Positions 24,662 through 32,872 of a DNA stretch of 64,000 bases are shown one piece after another. The notes beneath the pieces were generated by a model, which did no database searches, was not told the origin of the DNA, and worked only from the letters and a program-made list of their open reading frames with translations. Numbering within the stretch: the stretch's first letter is position 1; the number at the start of each line of letters is the position of its first letter. Source of the stretch: Mycolicibacterium mageritense. Lineage in GTDB: Bacteria; Actinomycetota; Actinomycetes; Mycobacteriales; Mycobacteriaceae. The position numbers were made by a program, and so were the translations under genes. The stretch spans positions 1,674,001-1,738,000 of the forward strand of contig NZ_AP022567.1 in NCBI RefSeq assembly GCF_010727475.1, given 5' to 3'.

Positions 24662-26128
24662 TCACTCGAGCGCTTCGGCCACTTCGGTCCTGTTGTCGTC
24701 CGCTGTATCGTCAGCGTCCGCGGCCTGCGTGGTTGAACCATACTGTGACCCCTTGGTCAGGATCGCGAGGGGGATGTAGACGATCGGCCCCACCAGCATG
24801 GCCGCGAACGAGGCGAAGTGCATCGGGTAGGCGCCCGCAACGCCCAGCGCTCCCACGGCCAGCCCGGCCGCCAGTGCCGCCATTCCACACAGGTTCCAGT
24901 CTTTGACCCGGCCCTCGCGGTATTCGATCTGGCTGCTGGGAGCCAAGCCGAGCAGCTTGCGGCAGACGAAGTAGTCGCTGAGCAAGATGAAGATCCAGGT
25001 GTTCGTCATGATGCCGGTCACCGCGAGGAACTTGTCGGTGTACTGCAGCACGTTGATCGGATACAGCACCACGCCGAGGCCGACGAGCAGCACCATCCAC
25101 CACTGCCTGCCGATCTTCTTGGGAGAAAGGACATCCCAGGCGTTGGAGAGCGCGAGCGAACCCGAATAGAGGTTCATCACATTGATCCGCACCTGTGTGA
25201 GGATCGCGAATATGACTCCGAGAACACCCATCACGACCGCAAAGATCAGCCCGGGGTCGGTGGCGGCGAGTTCCTGTTCCCCGCGCGTGCCGTCGAAGTG
25301 CGAGATCATCGTGAAACCGAGGAACACACCGAGCACCATCACGACGGAGATCATCAGCAGCTCGACGAGCATGACGCCGGCCGTCCCGGCGTAGGAAACC
25401 GATCTCTTGACGAACCGTCCGTAGTCGGTGGCGATGAGTGCCTGGAACACCACCTGGCCGTTGGCCAGGCTCAGCGCCTGCCACATCGCCGTGGCCGTCA
25501 CGCCGTCCTGTACGGCCCACTCGCCCGGCCCGACCAGGACGTAGCCGTTGGCCAGCATGACCATGCCGATCACGAACAGGACCAGGAATATCGGCATGCC
25601 GAACCGCTGCAGGATGTTCATCGAGTGCATGCCCCGCCACGAGTAGTACAACGCGATGAGCGCGACGACCGCGAACACCACGCTGGCACCCGCCGAATCG
25701 ATTGAGATTCCGGCGATCTCACTCAGGCCATGCGAGACGATGCTGCCTTCGAAGATGAAGTAGAAGACGTAGTTGACCGCGTAGACGAACGAAGCGATCG
25801 CCGAGCCGCGCGCCCCGAAACCCAACCCTCGCGACAGCAGGGGCAGCGACAATCCTTCCTGGCTGGCGATCCGCATGACCAACGCTCCGACCACCGTGGC
25901 GCCGATGACCATGTATGCGATCGGGATGAGCAACGCCGGCCAGCCCACCAGGAAGCCCATCTGGCCACCGAGGGCGAACCAGAACATCGCCGTCACGTTT
26001 CCCGTGAGCACGAGGAGAATGGCGGGCCGGCGCCACCGTTGGCTGTCGGGTACCCGCGTGGTCGCATAGCTCTCGATCTGGTCGTCGAGGCTCGTCGCCG
26101 GTCCATGGAAGTAACTGCTGAGGCTCAA
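24662..26128 (-). CDS. NCS1-family nucleobase/cytosine-type permease
   Basis: This is a 488-residue, about 12-helix membrane transporter of the NCS1 family. It shows LSLPLLSRGLGFGARGSAIA and the cytoplasmic-loop segment VRINVMNLYSGSLALSNAWD, both typical of the family. NCS1 carriers import cytosine, allantoin, hydantoins or purines with Na+ or H+. The start is set at TTG 26128, which follows AAAGGA by 8 bases; there is no good ATG. It lies upstream of the amidase and downstream of a LysR-type operator at 26302. The ligand is inferred to be the amidase substrate. Confidence 0.82.
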   Translation of the reverse strand: MSLSSYFHGPATSLDDQIESYATTRVPDSQRWRRPAILLVLTGNVTAMFWFALGGQMGFLVGWPALLIPIAYMVIGATVVGALVMRIASQEGLSLPLLSRGLGFGARGSAIASFVYAVNYVFYFIFEGSIVSHGLSEIAGISIDSAGASVVFAVVALIALYYSWRGMHSMNILQRFGMPIFLVLFVIGMVMLANGYVLVGPGEWAVQDGVTATAMWQALSLANGQVVFQALIATDYGRFVKRSVSYAGTAGVMLVELLMISVVMVLGVFLGFTMISHFDGTRGEQELAATDPGLIFAVVMGVLGVIFAILTQVRINVMNLYSGSLALSNAWDVLSPKKIGRQWWMVLLVGLGVVLYPINVLQYTDKFLAVTGIMTNTWIFILLSDYFVCRKLLGLAPSSQIEYREGRVKDWNLCGMAALAAGLAVGALGVAGAYPMHFASFAAMLVGPIVYIPLAILTKGSQYGSTTQAADADDTADDNRTEVAEALE

Positions 26129-26301
26129 CGCGTGAGTCCTTTCCCGCCTCCGGTGCACGCGCCGATGCCTACGCACACGGGAGGTGATCGATCCGATGCA
26201 AGACCGCAGGAGCACTGGTGTCGCTGCCGGTATGTGGCCGCACATCCTTGCGATGTGAACTACATCTCAACGTGCGGGAAGATCGAAGTCAACGGACAGT
26301 G

Positions 26302-26319
26302 CTGCACACTGAAGTGCAA
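26302..26319. promoter_or_regulatory. LysR-type operator upstream of the permease/amidase operon
   Basis: CTGCAC-N6-GTGCAA with the upstream ACGGACAGTG segment, matching the site before the LysR gene (22271) in sequence and spacing. It lies 174 bases upstream of the permease start. The surrounding stretch 26129-26561 has no convincing gene. Confidence 0.7.
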
Positions 26320-26561
26320 AAACGCACGCCTAACTCGCGCGATTGTGCAGACTATGAATATCCTTGGCGTCCAACAGTATCCAAGCGTGCAGCGCATCAC
26401 GCCTTCAGTGCCGCCGTCCACGGCCAACATCGGCCACGGCGCCATCGGAGAACGGTGTGCCGGTTTTTCGCAATCGCCTGCATGAAATTTGGTAGCACCC
26501 TTATCGCGGGGTTTCTAGGCTACGTGCGCGCGGTCTCCGAATAGGCGGCGAGAACGCGCGA

Positions 26562-26599
26562 GGCCGCCCCGTCTCCGCTCCACCGGAGGCGGGGCGGCC
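26562..26599 (-). terminator. GC-rich hairpin, probable terminator after the YigZ gene
   Basis: A 16-bp stem (GGCCGCCCCGTCTCCG pairing with CGGAGGCGGGGCGGCC with one G-T wobble) and a 6-base loop. It lies 18 bases downstream of the YigZ stop on the minus strand. There is no U tract, as is common for mycobacterial terminators. Confidence 0.6.
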
Positions 26600-26617
26600 G
26601 CTCCCGACGCTTACGGG

Positions 26618-27235
26618 TTACTGCCACAGATGACCGGCCGGAACGAGTTCAGCTCGGCCGGAAGTTATTTCACTCACCGCAGAGCTCAAATGCGCCGGGT
26701 CGGCACAGAGCACCCTGATTACGGCCTTCTGCCCGTACTCCACGCCGTCCACGGCGAACCTTCGCCCACGCAATTCCGCCTCGACCCAACCAGCTTCGGC
26801 ATGGTCGACCGCGAGCGTGAACACCTGCAACCGCGCCCGCGGACGTAGAGTCGCGGTATCGATCGCAGCCGTGACCGTGCCGGCGTAAGCGCGGGTCAGC
26901 CCTCCGGCACCAAGTTTGATTCCCCCGTAGTAGCGCGACACCACCGCCACCACATTCACCAGTTCTCGCGCCCGCAAGGCACTCAGAATGGGTACGCCTG
27001 CTGTTCCGCTGGGTTCCCCGTCATCACTGCACCGCTCGATCCGACTCGCGACTTCGTCACCCACGATGTAGGCGTAGCAGTGGTGCCCGGCGCCGGCATC
27101 CAATTCGCGTGCCATCGAGATGAGCCCGTTTGCATCCTCTTCACTGTCGGCGCGGCGCATTCGGCCGACGAACCGCGACCTCTTGATCGTCTGCTCCGAC
27201 TGAGGCCTGACCTCAGGATCCAGAGTGAACGACAT
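26618..27235 (-). CDS. YigZ/IMPACT-family protein
   Basis: This 205-residue cytosolic protein has the hallmark segments GHHCYAYIVGD, SDDGEPSGTAGVPIL and VSRYYGGIKLGAGGLTRAYAG in the N-terminal UPF0029/IMPACT domain, and a DUF1949-like C-terminal domain. The exact function is unsettled. ATG 27235 lies 49 bases downstream of the thiolase stop, so it may be read in the same direction, but a role in ketone metabolism is not implied. Confidence 0.9.
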   Translation of the reverse strand: MSFTLDPEVRPQSEQTIKRSRFVGRMRRADSEEDANGLISMARELDAGAGHHCYAYIVGDEVASRIERCSDDGEPSGTAGVPILSALRARELVNVVAVVSRYYGGIKLGAGGLTRAYAGTVTAAIDTATLRPRARLQVFTLAVDHAEAGWVEAELRGRRFAVDGVEYGQKAVIRVLCADPAHLSSAVSEITSGRAELVPAGHLWQ

Positions 27236-27284
27236 ACGTCGAATTGTAGGAGTTCGACTGGTCGCGGGTGCCGGTCTACGGCTG

Positions 27285-28463
27285 TCAGCTGCGCAGTATG
27301 AGCGCGGATCCTTGCCCACCACCGCCGCACAGGGCCGCCGCTCCCGTTCCGCCGCCGCGGCGCTGCAGTTCCAACGCGAGGTGTAGGACGATCCGTGCGC
27401 CGGACATACCCAGCGGATGGCCGATGGAGATGGCCCCTCCGTTGACGTTGACCTTCTCCGGGTCGAGACCAAGGGCGCGGGTCGATTCGATGCCCACGGC
27501 AGCGAACGCTTCGTTGATCTCCACGAGATCCAATGCCGCCGGTTCGATTCCGTCGATTGCACACGCAGCCGCGATCGCGTTGGCGGGTTGCAGCTGCAAC
27601 GTCGAGTCCGGGCCCGCGACAACGCCGTGCGCGCCGATCTCGGCGATCCAGGTCAATCCGAGCTCGATGGCCTTGGCCTTGCTCATCACGACCACGGCCG
27701 CGGCACCGTCGTTCATGGTCGACGCATTGCCCGCGGTGACGGTCCCGACGGGAAGGAACGCCGGCCGCAGACGCGCGAGTGCGTCGGTGGTGGTGTCGGC
27801 ACGGATTCCCTCGTCCTGCGTGACCTCGACCGGATCACCCTTGCGCTGCGGGATCGAGACAGGCACAACCTCGTCGTCGAAGATGCCGTTCTTCCAGGCC
27901 GCGGCAGCCCTCCGGTGCGACGCGGCGGCGAATTCGTCCTGCTCGGCGCGGGACAGCGTGTTCACGCTATCGGTGAGCGAGCCCATCGCCTGGTCGGTGA
28001 ACACGTCCCGGAGTCCATCGACGGCAACATGGTCGCGCAGCGTCGCGTCGCCGTATTTTGTTCCGGTACGCGAGTTTTCGAGCAGATGCGGTGCCTGCGA
28101 CATGGACTCTTGCCCGCCGGCGACGATGATGTCGAATGCGCCGGCGCGGATCAGCTGATCGGCCAGTGCAACGGCGTCCAATCCGGACAGGCACACCTTG
28201 TTGATCGTCAGGGCAGGCACCGTCATCGGGATTCCTCCTGCGACAGCTGCCTGCCGAGCGGGAATCTGGCCTGCGCCCGCGGTCAGTACCTGCCCCATGA
28301 TCACGTACTGCACCTGCGATCCGGAAATCCCCGCCTTGGCAAGCGCCGCCGCGATGGCGACGCCGCCGAGCTCTGCACCGGAGAGGCTCGACAACGACCC
28401 CATGAATTTCCCGATCGGCGTACGCGCTCCGGCAATCAGAACGGAAGTGGTGTCCGCGGTCAT
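27285..28463 (-). CDS. Acetyl-CoA C-acetyltransferase (thiolase)
   Basis: This is a 392-residue thiolase. The acyl-accepting Cys is in INKVCLSGLDA, and the catalytic His and Cys are in NGGAISIGHPLGMSGA and AALCGGGGQGSALI. It cleaves 3-oxoacyl-CoA with CoA into acetyl-CoA and a shortened acyl-CoA. The start ATG overlaps the stop of scoB (TGATG), so it is the third gene of an scoA-scoB-thiolase operon. With CoA-transferase upstream it would convert acetoacetate (or another 3-oxo acid) to acetyl-CoA units, the expected fate of the product of the ketone carboxylase at 32873-40589. Confidence 0.92.
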   Translation of the reverse strand: MTADTTSVLIAGARTPIGKFMGSLSSLSGAELGGVAIAAALAKAGISGSQVQYVIMGQVLTAGAGQIPARQAAVAGGIPMTVPALTINKVCLSGLDAVALADQLIRAGAFDIIVAGGQESMSQAPHLLENSRTGTKYGDATLRDHVAVDGLRDVFTDQAMGSLTDSVNTLSRAEQDEFAAASHRRAAAAWKNGIFDDEVVPVSIPQRKGDPVEVTQDEGIRADTTTDALARLRPAFLPVGTVTAGNASTMNDGAAAVVVMSKAKAIELGLTWIAEIGAHGVVAGPDSTLQLQPANAIAAACAIDGIEPAALDLVEINEAFAAVGIESTRALGLDPEKVNVNGGAISIGHPLGMSGARIVLHLALELQRRGGGTGAAALCGGGGQGSALILRS

Positions 28464-29119
28464 CACAGCTGCACCTCCAACGCGGCGCCGGTCGCGGCGA
28501 TGACGTCGTCGGCCGCAACCCCGGGAGCCAGCTCTCGCAGGACGAGGCTGCCGTCGCCCGGCACATCGATGACACCGAGATTGGTGATGATGCGGTCGAC
28601 GACGCCCTGTCCGGTCAAGGGCAACGTGCATGCGTCGAGGATCTTGGGTGCGCCGCTGCGGTCGGTGTGCTCCATCACGACGATGACCCGCGCTGCGCCA
28701 TGCACCAGATCCATTGCGCCGCCCATGCCTTTGACCATCTTGCCGGGCACCATCCAGTTCGCGAGGTCACCGTTGCGAGACACCTGCATGGCGCCGAGCA
28801 CGGCGGTATCGATGTGGCCACCGCGGATCATCCCGAACGAGGTCGCGGAATCGAAGAACGCGGCACCGGGGTTGACGGTGACCGTCTCCTTGCCCGCGTT
28901 GATGAGGTCAGCGTCGACGGCATCGTCGTCCGGATATCCACCGGTGCCCAGAATTCCGTTCTCGGAGTGCAGGATCACCCGCACACCCGGGCTGAGGTAA
29001 CTGGGGATGAGCGTGGGCAATCCGATGCCCAGGTTGACGTACTGCCCGTCGACCATCTCCGCGGCCGCGCGGGCAGCGATCTGGTCACGGGTCCAGCCGG
29101 TTGCGAGTGTCGCGGTCAT
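28463..29119 (-). CDS. scoB: 3-oxoacid CoA-transferase subunit B
   Basis: This 218-residue beta subunit of a family I CoA-transferase contains LGIGLPTLIPSYL and the catalytic Glu in LHSENGILGTG. It transfers CoA, typically from succinyl-CoA, to a 3-oxo acid such as acetoacetate. It starts 2 bases after the scoA stop and is overlapped by the thiolase start, giving tight operon coupling. A degradative function in ketone-derived oxoacid activation is inferred from context. Confidence 0.9.
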   Translation of the reverse strand: MTATLATGWTRDQIAARAAAEMVDGQYVNLGIGLPTLIPSYLSPGVRVILHSENGILGTGGYPDDDAVDADLINAGKETVTVNPGAAFFDSATSFGMIRGGHIDTAVLGAMQVSRNGDLANWMVPGKMVKGMGGAMDLVHGAARVIVVMEHTDRSGAPKILDACTLPLTGQGVVDRIITNLGVIDVPGDGSLVLRELAPGVAADDVIAATGAALEVQL

Positions 29120-29121
29120 CG

Positions 29122-29883
29122 TCAGGCTCCTTCAGCGGTACGGACAGTGCGCTTCTCGATGCGCTTGTTCTGCGGTCCGGTGTGCACGACACGTTGGACG
29201 AAGACACCCGGGAGATGCACCTGGCCGGGGTCGATCGCGCCGGGCTCGACGAGTTCCTCGACCTGCGCGATCGTGACGCGACCGGCCATCGCCGCAAGCG
29301 GGTTGAAGTTCATCGCGGTCTTCTCGAACACGAGGTTGCCGTCGGTGTCGCCGAGCCGGGCATGGACCAGAGCGAAGTCGGCGTTGATGGCCTCCTCGAG
29401 CACGTATCGCTTATCGCCGAACACACGAGTCTCCTTGGGAGGCGACGCGATTGCCACCGATCCGTCGGTCGCGTACCGCCACGGCATCCCGCCGTCGGCG
29501 ACGGGGGTGCCGACTCCGGCGGGCGTAAAGAACGCCGGGATCCCGGTACCGCCCGCGCGAAGCCGCTCAGCGAGCGTGCCCTGCGGAGTCAGCTCGACTT
29601 CGAGTTCGCCGGCCAGGTACTGCCGGGCGAATTCCTTGTTCTCCCCGACGTAGGACGCGGTGACCCGACGGATCCGGCCCAGTGACAACAGGACTCCGAG
29701 CCCGTGGTCATCGACGCCACAGTTGTTGGAGAACACCTCGAGGTCGGTGGCCGACGAGTCGGCGATCGCCTCGATCAGGGCATCCGGGATCCCACACAAA
29801 CCGAAGCCACCGACCGCGAGGGTCGCTCCCGTCGTTATGTCGGCAACCGCCGCCGCGGCGCTGTCGTAGACCTTCGATGGCAT
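29122..29883 (-). CDS. scoA: 3-oxoacid CoA-transferase subunit A
   Basis: This 253-residue alpha subunit has the glycine-rich motif LAVGGFGLCGIPDALIEA and the SNNCGVDDHGLG loop typical of SCOT/AtoD. It pairs with the beta subunit downstream. The start ATG at 29883 is preceded by GGAAG; a longer frame to 30039 would run into the divergent promoter. It is divergent from the IclR gene, with a perfect palindrome between them. Confidence 0.9.
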   Translation of the reverse strand: MPSKVYDSAAAAVADITTGATLAVGGFGLCGIPDALIEAIADSSATDLEVFSNNCGVDDHGLGVLLSLGRIRRVTASYVGENKEFARQYLAGELEVELTPQGTLAERLRAGGTGIPAFFTPAGVGTPVADGGMPWRYATDGSVAIASPPKETRVFGDKRYVLEEAINADFALVHARLGDTDGNLVFEKTAMNFNPLAAMAGRVTIAQVEELVEPGAIDPGQVHLPGVFVQRVVHTGPQNKRIEKRTVRTAEGA

Positions 29884-30015
29884 CGATGCACTTCCCTTCC
29901 GGCCATTCTGCAGACGCGTTCCACTGCGGTCCCGATAGTGCTTCTTCGCAGGTTGAACACGCAAGATAGTGCCGGTAGTTGGCCGAAATTGCTCGAATGA
30001 TGACCACAAGTCCGT

Positions 30016-30040
30016 TATGCGTCCACTATGTGAACGCATA
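30016..30040. promoter_or_regulatory. IclR-type operator TATGCGT-N11-ACGCATA
   Basis: A perfect 7-bp inverted repeat; its core also contains CAC-TAT-GTG, so the symmetry is almost complete over 25 bp. It lies 12 bases before the IclR start and about 130 bases before scoA. It is inferred to be the binding site of the adjacent IclR regulator for both divergent transcripts. Confidence 0.7.
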
Positions 30041-30051
30041 GAATCGGCTCG

Positions 30052-30810
30052 ATGGAAGACAAGGGAACCCAGGTGCTGGCGCGTGCCGCGGCGCTGCTGC
30101 GCGCCATCGGTGGGGGTGAAGCCGCGGGGATGTCGACCACCGAGATCGCTCGCGTAGCTGCCCTACCCCGTCCCACCACGCACCGCCTGCTCACCGCACT
30201 CAATGCGGAAGGCTTGGTCGACCGCGACGCGGCGACCGGACGCTGGTCCCTCGGGCCGGAGCTCTATCTCCTGGGTGCGGGCGCCGCGCACAGGTACGAC
30301 ATCACCGAGCAGTCCCGAGATGTCATCGAGCGGCTGGCCCGCAACACCGGCGAGAGCGCATTCCTGTCGGCCCGCCGCGGCGACGAGACCGTGTGCATCC
30401 TCAGCAGGGAGGGCAGCTTCCCGCTGCGATCACACGTTCTCCACGAGGGCATCCGGTTTCCGCTCGGCGTCGCCTCTGCCGGGCTGGCGATCCTCAGCCA
30501 CCTTCCCGACCGCGACATCGACGACTACTTCACCCGAGCTGACCTCGAACCCCGCTGGACCACAAGCCATTCCGAAGCTGCCATCCGTGAACGGATCGCC
30601 GCCACCCGGACCAACGGCTACGCGGTCAATCCTGGGCTTCTCGTCGAAGGCAGCTGGGGAATGGGCGCGGCCGTGTTCGACCGTGCGGGGCAGCCCGCCT
30701 GGGCGCTGAGCCTCACCGGTGTCGAAACCCGGTTCCGTGCCGAGCGACGAGCGGACATGGGTGCACTGCTCCTCGAACTGGCGCACGAGCTGACGCTGCG
30801 GCTTCGGTAG
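30052..30810 (+). CDS. IclR-family regulator of the CoA-transferase/thiolase operon
   Basis: This 252-residue protein has an N-terminal winged HTH (MSTTEIARVAALPRPTTHRL) and a C-terminal IclR effector domain (ILSREGSFPLRSHVLHEG, IRFPLGVASAGLAILS). IclR-family proteins in catabolic loci often sense the pathway acid or its CoA form. The gene is divergent from scoA across a perfect palindrome, and ends 23 bases from the convergent AcoR-like gene. Confidence 0.88.
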   Translation: MEDKGTQVLARAAALLRAIGGGEAAGMSTTEIARVAALPRPTTHRLLTALNAEGLVDRDAATGRWSLGPELYLLGAGAAHRYDITEQSRDVIERLARNTGESAFLSARRGDETVCILSREGSFPLRSHVLHEGIRFPLGVASAGLAILSHLPDRDIDDYFTRADLEPRWTTSHSEAAIRERIAATRTNGYAVNPGLLVEGSWGMGAAVFDRAGQPAWALSLTGVETRFRAERRADMGALLLELAHELTLRLR

Positions 30811-30833
30811 GTGATCTGCTGCCGATAAACGAA

Positions 30834-32681
30834 TCAGGTGACTATGCCGTACGTCTTGACTTTCCGATACAGACTCGACCGTGACATCCCCAGATGAGCC
30901 GCTGCCGCAACACGATTCCCACCCATATCTCTCAGCGCGGCAACAATCGCATCGCGTTCAGCCGCTTCCAACGGCGTCAGCGCATGTCGCGACGCGGTCT
31001 GGCAGTACCCGGGCAGATCAGATTCTTGAATCTCACCCACCGGACGCCGCCGAAGCGCGTGAACCAGCGCCTCGCGTAGCTGAGAAATGTTGCGCGGCCA
31101 CGAATACCGCGCGATCAGGCGCTGCGCCGCAGGGCTCAGTCTCACCTTTCGTTCAGGCGCGATCCCCCGCAGCAAAGCCGCGGTGAGCGCTGGAAGATCG
31201 TCGGTACGGCACCGCAGCGGCGGGATCGTTATCGACGCCTCGAAGTGGTGCAGCAGCTCGCGGAACGGCAGGTCGGTGGTCGCCGCGCAATCCGAACCCG
31301 TGGCCACCACCCACACCGGCCCATTCACCGCAGCAACCGCGGTCAGGTACGCATCCAGCCGTTCGACGCCATCAGTACTCGCCTGATCGATGTCGCGGAT
31401 GATGTGCAGCGTCGGCTCGGCGGAATCACCTAGCAGCGAGCTGAGATCGGACGGCGCACCATCGACTCCCAACTGACCGGCATCCACCGAAATCGCTCGT
31501 CCCCCTGGGTACACCGAGTGGAACAACTCGGCCACCAAGGTGAACTTTCCTGACCCCGGCTCACCGACGACGAGCGCGGGCCGTCCTAGTTCGAGCGCTT
31601 GTCGCAGATCACCACATGCCCGTATCCAGGCCGGCGTAGTACCGCCGGCCAGGGAGTCACGCGAACGCCACAAGCCGCCCACGATCTGAGATGTCTGCGG
31701 CGTCGCGACCGCGACCTGAGGCAACTGCTGCTCGCTGAAATCATCCGGCGAGCCAGGCTGACTCGAGGTCACCAGATCCGCGATCACCACCATGCCGGCC
31801 ACCTCGACACCTGCCAGAATCCGGGTTCCACGGACATGGACCAGACGATGCCCCGGCAGGGTGATCGTGTCGCTGACCCGATCCTTCCCCGCCATCAGAA
31901 ACATCGCGTGCTCACGCATGATGCGCTGTTCTTCGGCGTCGAACATCTGCTGCGCGGCGGCGCTGGCCACGAAGACCGAGTCTCCGAACGCGAACACGGC
32001 CTGGCGCGCCGAGCGTGCGACGACCTTGAGATAAGTCTCGAAGATAGCTCGCTGTGCTTGACCGCGGTCGAGCAGAAAGTTTCGCCCGATGTCCTTCGCG
32101 GCACTCTTCACCAGCGTATGCATCAACGGACTCCACGAGGACGACAGCGTCGAGATGTCCAGCACTCCCTCGACACGTCCGGTCACAGGATCGATGACCG
32201 GGGCGCCGGTGCACGCGAACAGGTGCAGATTCTCACTGAAGTGCTCCGGGCCTACCACGCTGATCGGCTGTCCCGCTTCGAACACCGTGCCGATTCCGTT
32301 GGTGCCCATCGACGACTCGGCATAGCTGAATCCGGGGGCCAGATGTACCCGATCCAGCAGCCGGGCCACCGCCGGCGAGCTGTCGATGCGCTGTACGACC
32401 CTGGCTCGTTTGTCGGTCAGCGCGATCACCAGTGGCATGTCCGCGGTGTCGACCTGTAGCTGCTGCAACACCGGCTGCGCGCACCGCACTAGCAGCGAGG
32501 CTGCGTCGATCTCATCGGTGAACTGCGCGTTCGGGCGCGAAATGTCGACGCCTGCGGCTTGGCTGCGTTCCCACGATGCGACGACGACGTCTGAGACCCC
32601 AGCAGCACCGCTGCCGCCGTACTCCAGGAAATCCGCACGCGCGGCCGCCACCCGCAGCATGCGGGCGGAGCTGTCGGACAT
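30834..32681 (-). CDS. AcoR-type (bEBP-like) regulator of the ketone carboxylase operon, lacking the sigma-54 loop
   Basis: This is a 615-residue protein. It has an N-terminal GAF-type sensor (about residues 40-200, SYAESSMGTNGIGTVFEAG, FACTGAPVIDP) and an AAA+-like domain with Walker A (GEPGSGKF). The conserved GAFTGA loop and standard Walker B are absent. A C-terminal Fis-type HTH follows (NRVAAAAHLGMSRSSLYRKV). Mycobacteria lack sigma-54, so this belongs to the actinobacterial sigma-54-independent AcoR/MimR-like group. It is divergent from the carboxylase operon, with GGTGTCC-N7-GGACACC between them, and has GGAGGTGAG before its start. It probably senses an alcohol or ketone and activates that operon. 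Confidence 0.85.
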   Translation of the reverse strand: MSDSSARMLRVAAARADFLEYGGSGAAGVSDVVVASWERSQAAGVDISRPNAQFTDEIDAASLLVRCAQPVLQQLQVDTADMPLVIALTDKRARVVQRIDSSPAVARLLDRVHLAPGFSYAESSMGTNGIGTVFEAGQPISVVGPEHFSENLHLFACTGAPVIDPVTGRVEGVLDISTLSSSWSPLMHTLVKSAAKDIGRNFLLDRGQAQRAIFETYLKVVARSARQAVFAFGDSVFVASAAAQQMFDAEEQRIMREHAMFLMAGKDRVSDTITLPGHRLVHVRGTRILAGVEVAGMVVIADLVTSSQPGSPDDFSEQQLPQVAVATPQTSQIVGGLWRSRDSLAGGTTPAWIRACGDLRQALELGRPALVVGEPGSGKFTLVAELFHSVYPGGRAISVDAGQLGVDGAPSDLSSLLGDSAEPTLHIIRDIDQASTDGVERLDAYLTAVAAVNGPVWVVATGSDCAATTDLPFRELLHHFEASITIPPLRCRTDDLPALTAALLRGIAPERKVRLSPAAQRLIARYSWPRNISQLREALVHALRRRPVGEIQESDLPGYCQTASRHALTPLEAAERDAIVAALRDMGGNRVAAAAHLGMSRSSLYRKVKTYGIVT

Positions 32682-32741
32682 GGCTCACCTCCTGAGGTCA
32701 TGTCCAGTCTGAACGAGACGCGCATCACAGCCAAGGCGATC

Positions 32742-32762
32742 GGTGTCCGATCTTGGGACACC
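32742..32762. promoter_or_regulatory. Probable activator site GGTGTCC-N7-GGACACC
   Basis: A perfect 7-bp inverted repeat with a 7-base spacer, 111 bases upstream of the first carboxylase gene and 61 bases from the divergent AcoR-like start. A second CATGTCC half-site lies near 32698. Assignment to the AcoR-like protein is inferred from position. Confidence 0.6.
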
Positions 32763-32872
32763 TGCGGTGGCTGGGACATGGACGACGCTTTGTCGAGCGG
32801 TGTGGCGCACAGCACAACATGCCACCCCCACTCCACGCATTCACCTATGCGAATTTCCACGAACGGAGCGCC

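Noticed and set aside
27417..29000. A 527-residue plus-strand frame over the thiolase and CoA-transferase genes
   Set aside because: It is antisense to three well-supported genes, has no domain and no ribosome site of note; GC-rich third-position bias explains it.
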